In this document: positions 53,188 to 54,091 of the stretch, one piece after another
Position numbering within the stretch: the stretch's first letter is position 1
Layout of the letters: the number at the start of each line of letters is the position of its first letter
DNA from: Stieleria mannarensis
Lineage (GTDB): Bacteria > Planctomycetota > Planctomycetia > Pirellulales > Pirellulaceae
DNA length: 54,091 bases
Direction: 5' to 3'
NCBI RefSeq assembly: GCF_014154935.1
Contig: NZ_JACEHH010000061.1
Location: 1-54,091, forward strand
Notes under the pieces: generated by a model
What the model was told of the DNA's origin: nothing
Database searches by the model: none
What the model saw: only the letters and a program-made list of their open reading frames with translations
Translations under genes and position numbers: made by a program

Positions 53188-53819
53188 AACAAAAAGTAGG
53201 GAAGGTTTCGCTCAGCACCGACGTGCTGATGAAAGTGTGCAACTCGGTCAGCACGATATGCCCCGACATGTTCAATGCAGCAAACGATTCTCTGCTTGCT
53301 GTCAACCAACTGAGCATCCTCAACACCTTCTCCATGCCCCCTGAGCGGAGAGAAAAGGTCTTCACCGATAAACTCGAGATCTGGCCAGCGAACTCTTGCG
53401 TACCAGTAACACAGGTTGACCCCCAGATCGTGCGTCGCCTGAGTGAGTTTTAAGTGTTTGCGCGGCGGTAGACCGAAATAGTTGAGCGCCCGATTGCTAA
53501 TACAAAACACGCTCTTCTCGCGAACAGGGATCGACCTCCAACGAGTGCGAGCTTGATGTGAGATGACTTCATAGTCCGGTTCCGGCTCGCCAGGACGCCA
53601 GCTGAACAGCGGGTCGGAAACCTCCATGCCCATGGCACACCAAGCGGTGAGCCGGCAAACGAGCTTCGCTGCGGTTAAGACATTGAGTCGCTTTCGCATC
53701 GTGGACTGCGAAATGCCATAGTGCTCCGCCTCAATCTCGGCCGTTGTAATGCGATAACAGCGAGCTAAGCGTCGGAGGATCTCAAGATCGCGGCGTTGAA
53801 TGTTGGGATGCGTGTTCAT
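53184..53819 (-). CDS. replication-relaxation (Replic_Relax-like) family protein
   Basis: 211 residues. The N-terminus RRDLEILRRLARCYRITTAEIEAEHYGISQSTMRKRLNVLTAAKLV is a winged-helix domain of the kind seen in Replic_Relax proteins, and the later LTQATHDLGVNLCYWYARVRWP fits the conserved THDLxVN segment of that family. These proteins are found on plasmids and integrative elements next to coupling ATPases. It overlaps the next gene by ATGA. No ribosome site is close to the ATG at 53819; an AGGAGG lies farther upstream inside a palindrome. Confidence 0.75.
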   Translation of the reverse strand: MNTHPNIQRRDLEILRRLARCYRITTAEIEAEHYGISQSTMRKRLNVLTAAKLVCRLTAWCAMGMEVSDPLFSWRPGEPEPDYEVISHQARTRWRSIPVREKSVFCISNRALNYFGLPPRKHLKLTQATHDLGVNLCYWYARVRWPDLEFIGEDLFSPLRGHGEGVEDAQLVDSKQRIVCCIEHVGAYRADRVAHFHQHVGAERNLPYFLF

Positions 53820-53840
53820 CGTTTGATTTATGAGATTTGA

Positions 53841-53854
53841 AAGGAGGCCTCCTT
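53841..53854. repeat. 14-bp perfect palindrome upstream of the replication-relaxation gene
   Basis: AAGGAGGCCTCCTT, about 22 bases before the start codon at 53819. It contains an AGGAGG in both orientations, and may be an operator or a structure that hides a ribosome site. Confidence 0.4.
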
Positions 53855-53902
53855 GCCTCCCACTCGAAGCATGCTACGTAACGTTCAAAACAGAAACTCG
53901 AG

Positions 53903-54091
53903 CTAAGCCACGGATGTAGCATCACCCAAATCACGAGCTCCGAACCGATGCAGCACCTTCGTGTAAGCGCTGACCTCAGCAGGACGAACCTGCTCGTCAC
54001 CATAAAGCGATTGCCATCGAAATGACGGCTGTAAACACCGTGCGACGGTGTTCAGTTGCGACTTACGCTTTGTCGCTAGTGGCCGCACGAC
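53903..54091 (-). CDS. C-terminal fragment of an unidentified protein (5' end beyond the window)
   Basis: The frame is open to the window edge and ends with TAG at 53903-53905. The visible end includes KRKSQLNTVARC and AEVSAYTKVLHRFGARDLGD. Its composition is compatible with real coding sequence, but it could be chance. If real, the gene would be the next member upstream of the replication-relaxation genes on the same strand. Confidence 0.4.
   Translation of the reverse strand, partial: VVRPLATKRKSQLNTVARCLQPSFRWQSLYGDEQVRPAEVSAYTKVLHRFGARDLGDATSVA

Overview
The window looks like a planctomycete (Pirellulales-like) accessory region. The pointers are an SHD1-domain secreted protein, a planctomycete-type c-heme protein, many TRASH/YHS-like copper-family domains and a Replic_Relax/coupling-protein module. 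This is inferred from gene content; there is no rRNA or other taxonomic marker. No tRNA, rRNA, CRISPR array or transposase was recognised.

Layout. 1-1.6 kb: end of a SpoIIE/PP2C phosphatase and a small lipoprotein. 1.8-12.9 kb: a first copper/silver-type efflux set (four-repeat metal-domain protein, CusA- and CusB-like proteins, Cys-rich secreted protein, divergent TolC-like lipoprotein, c-heme protein). 12.9-14.6 kb: an ECF sigma factor, a CsoR-operator-like palindrome and a secreted protein with four six-cysteine repeats. 14.7-21.8 kb: a tightly coupled operon of glutamate dehydrogenase, membrane FAD/2Fe-2S reductase, two-heme-b-like membrane protein, seven-heme cytochrome c, small methyltransferase and APC permease. 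22-32.4 kb: antiporter, Met-rich Spy-like protein, metal-domain proteins, small membrane proteins, glgX operon and a first anti-sigma factor. 32.5-35 kb: BON protein, YHS protein and a LOG/SLOG-YHS fusion. 35-44 kb: a second anti-sigma/CusB/CusA operon and two more metal-domain proteins. 44-46.6 kb: patatin-like membrane protein. 46.7-54 kb: a block of minus-strand genes with mobile-element character (HTH/excisionase-like protein, coupling ATPase, two replication-relaxation-like proteins).

Main discovery. Thirteen transcription units between 3.2 and 42.5 kb start with the same two-part promoter: GAAG within GYGAAGRAW, then 12-13 bp, then GCATCYAAM. This has the form of an ECF-sigma promoter. 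The only ECF sigma gene in the window is at 12962-13525. Two paralogous membrane anti-sigma proteins (31602 and 42368) each carry a zinc-type anti-sigma N-terminus and an outer domain with an MPCCxCV cysteine cluster, and each is itself behind such a promoter. The simplest model is a metal-sensing (probably Cu/Ag) ECF regulon. It would join classical export and metal-binding proteins to unexpected members: glutamate dehydrogenase with a six-cysteine insertion, an electron-transfer chain to a multiheme cytochrome, a glycogen-debranching enzyme and a SLOG-YHS fusion. The pairing of sigma with anti-sigmas, and the metal, are inferences.
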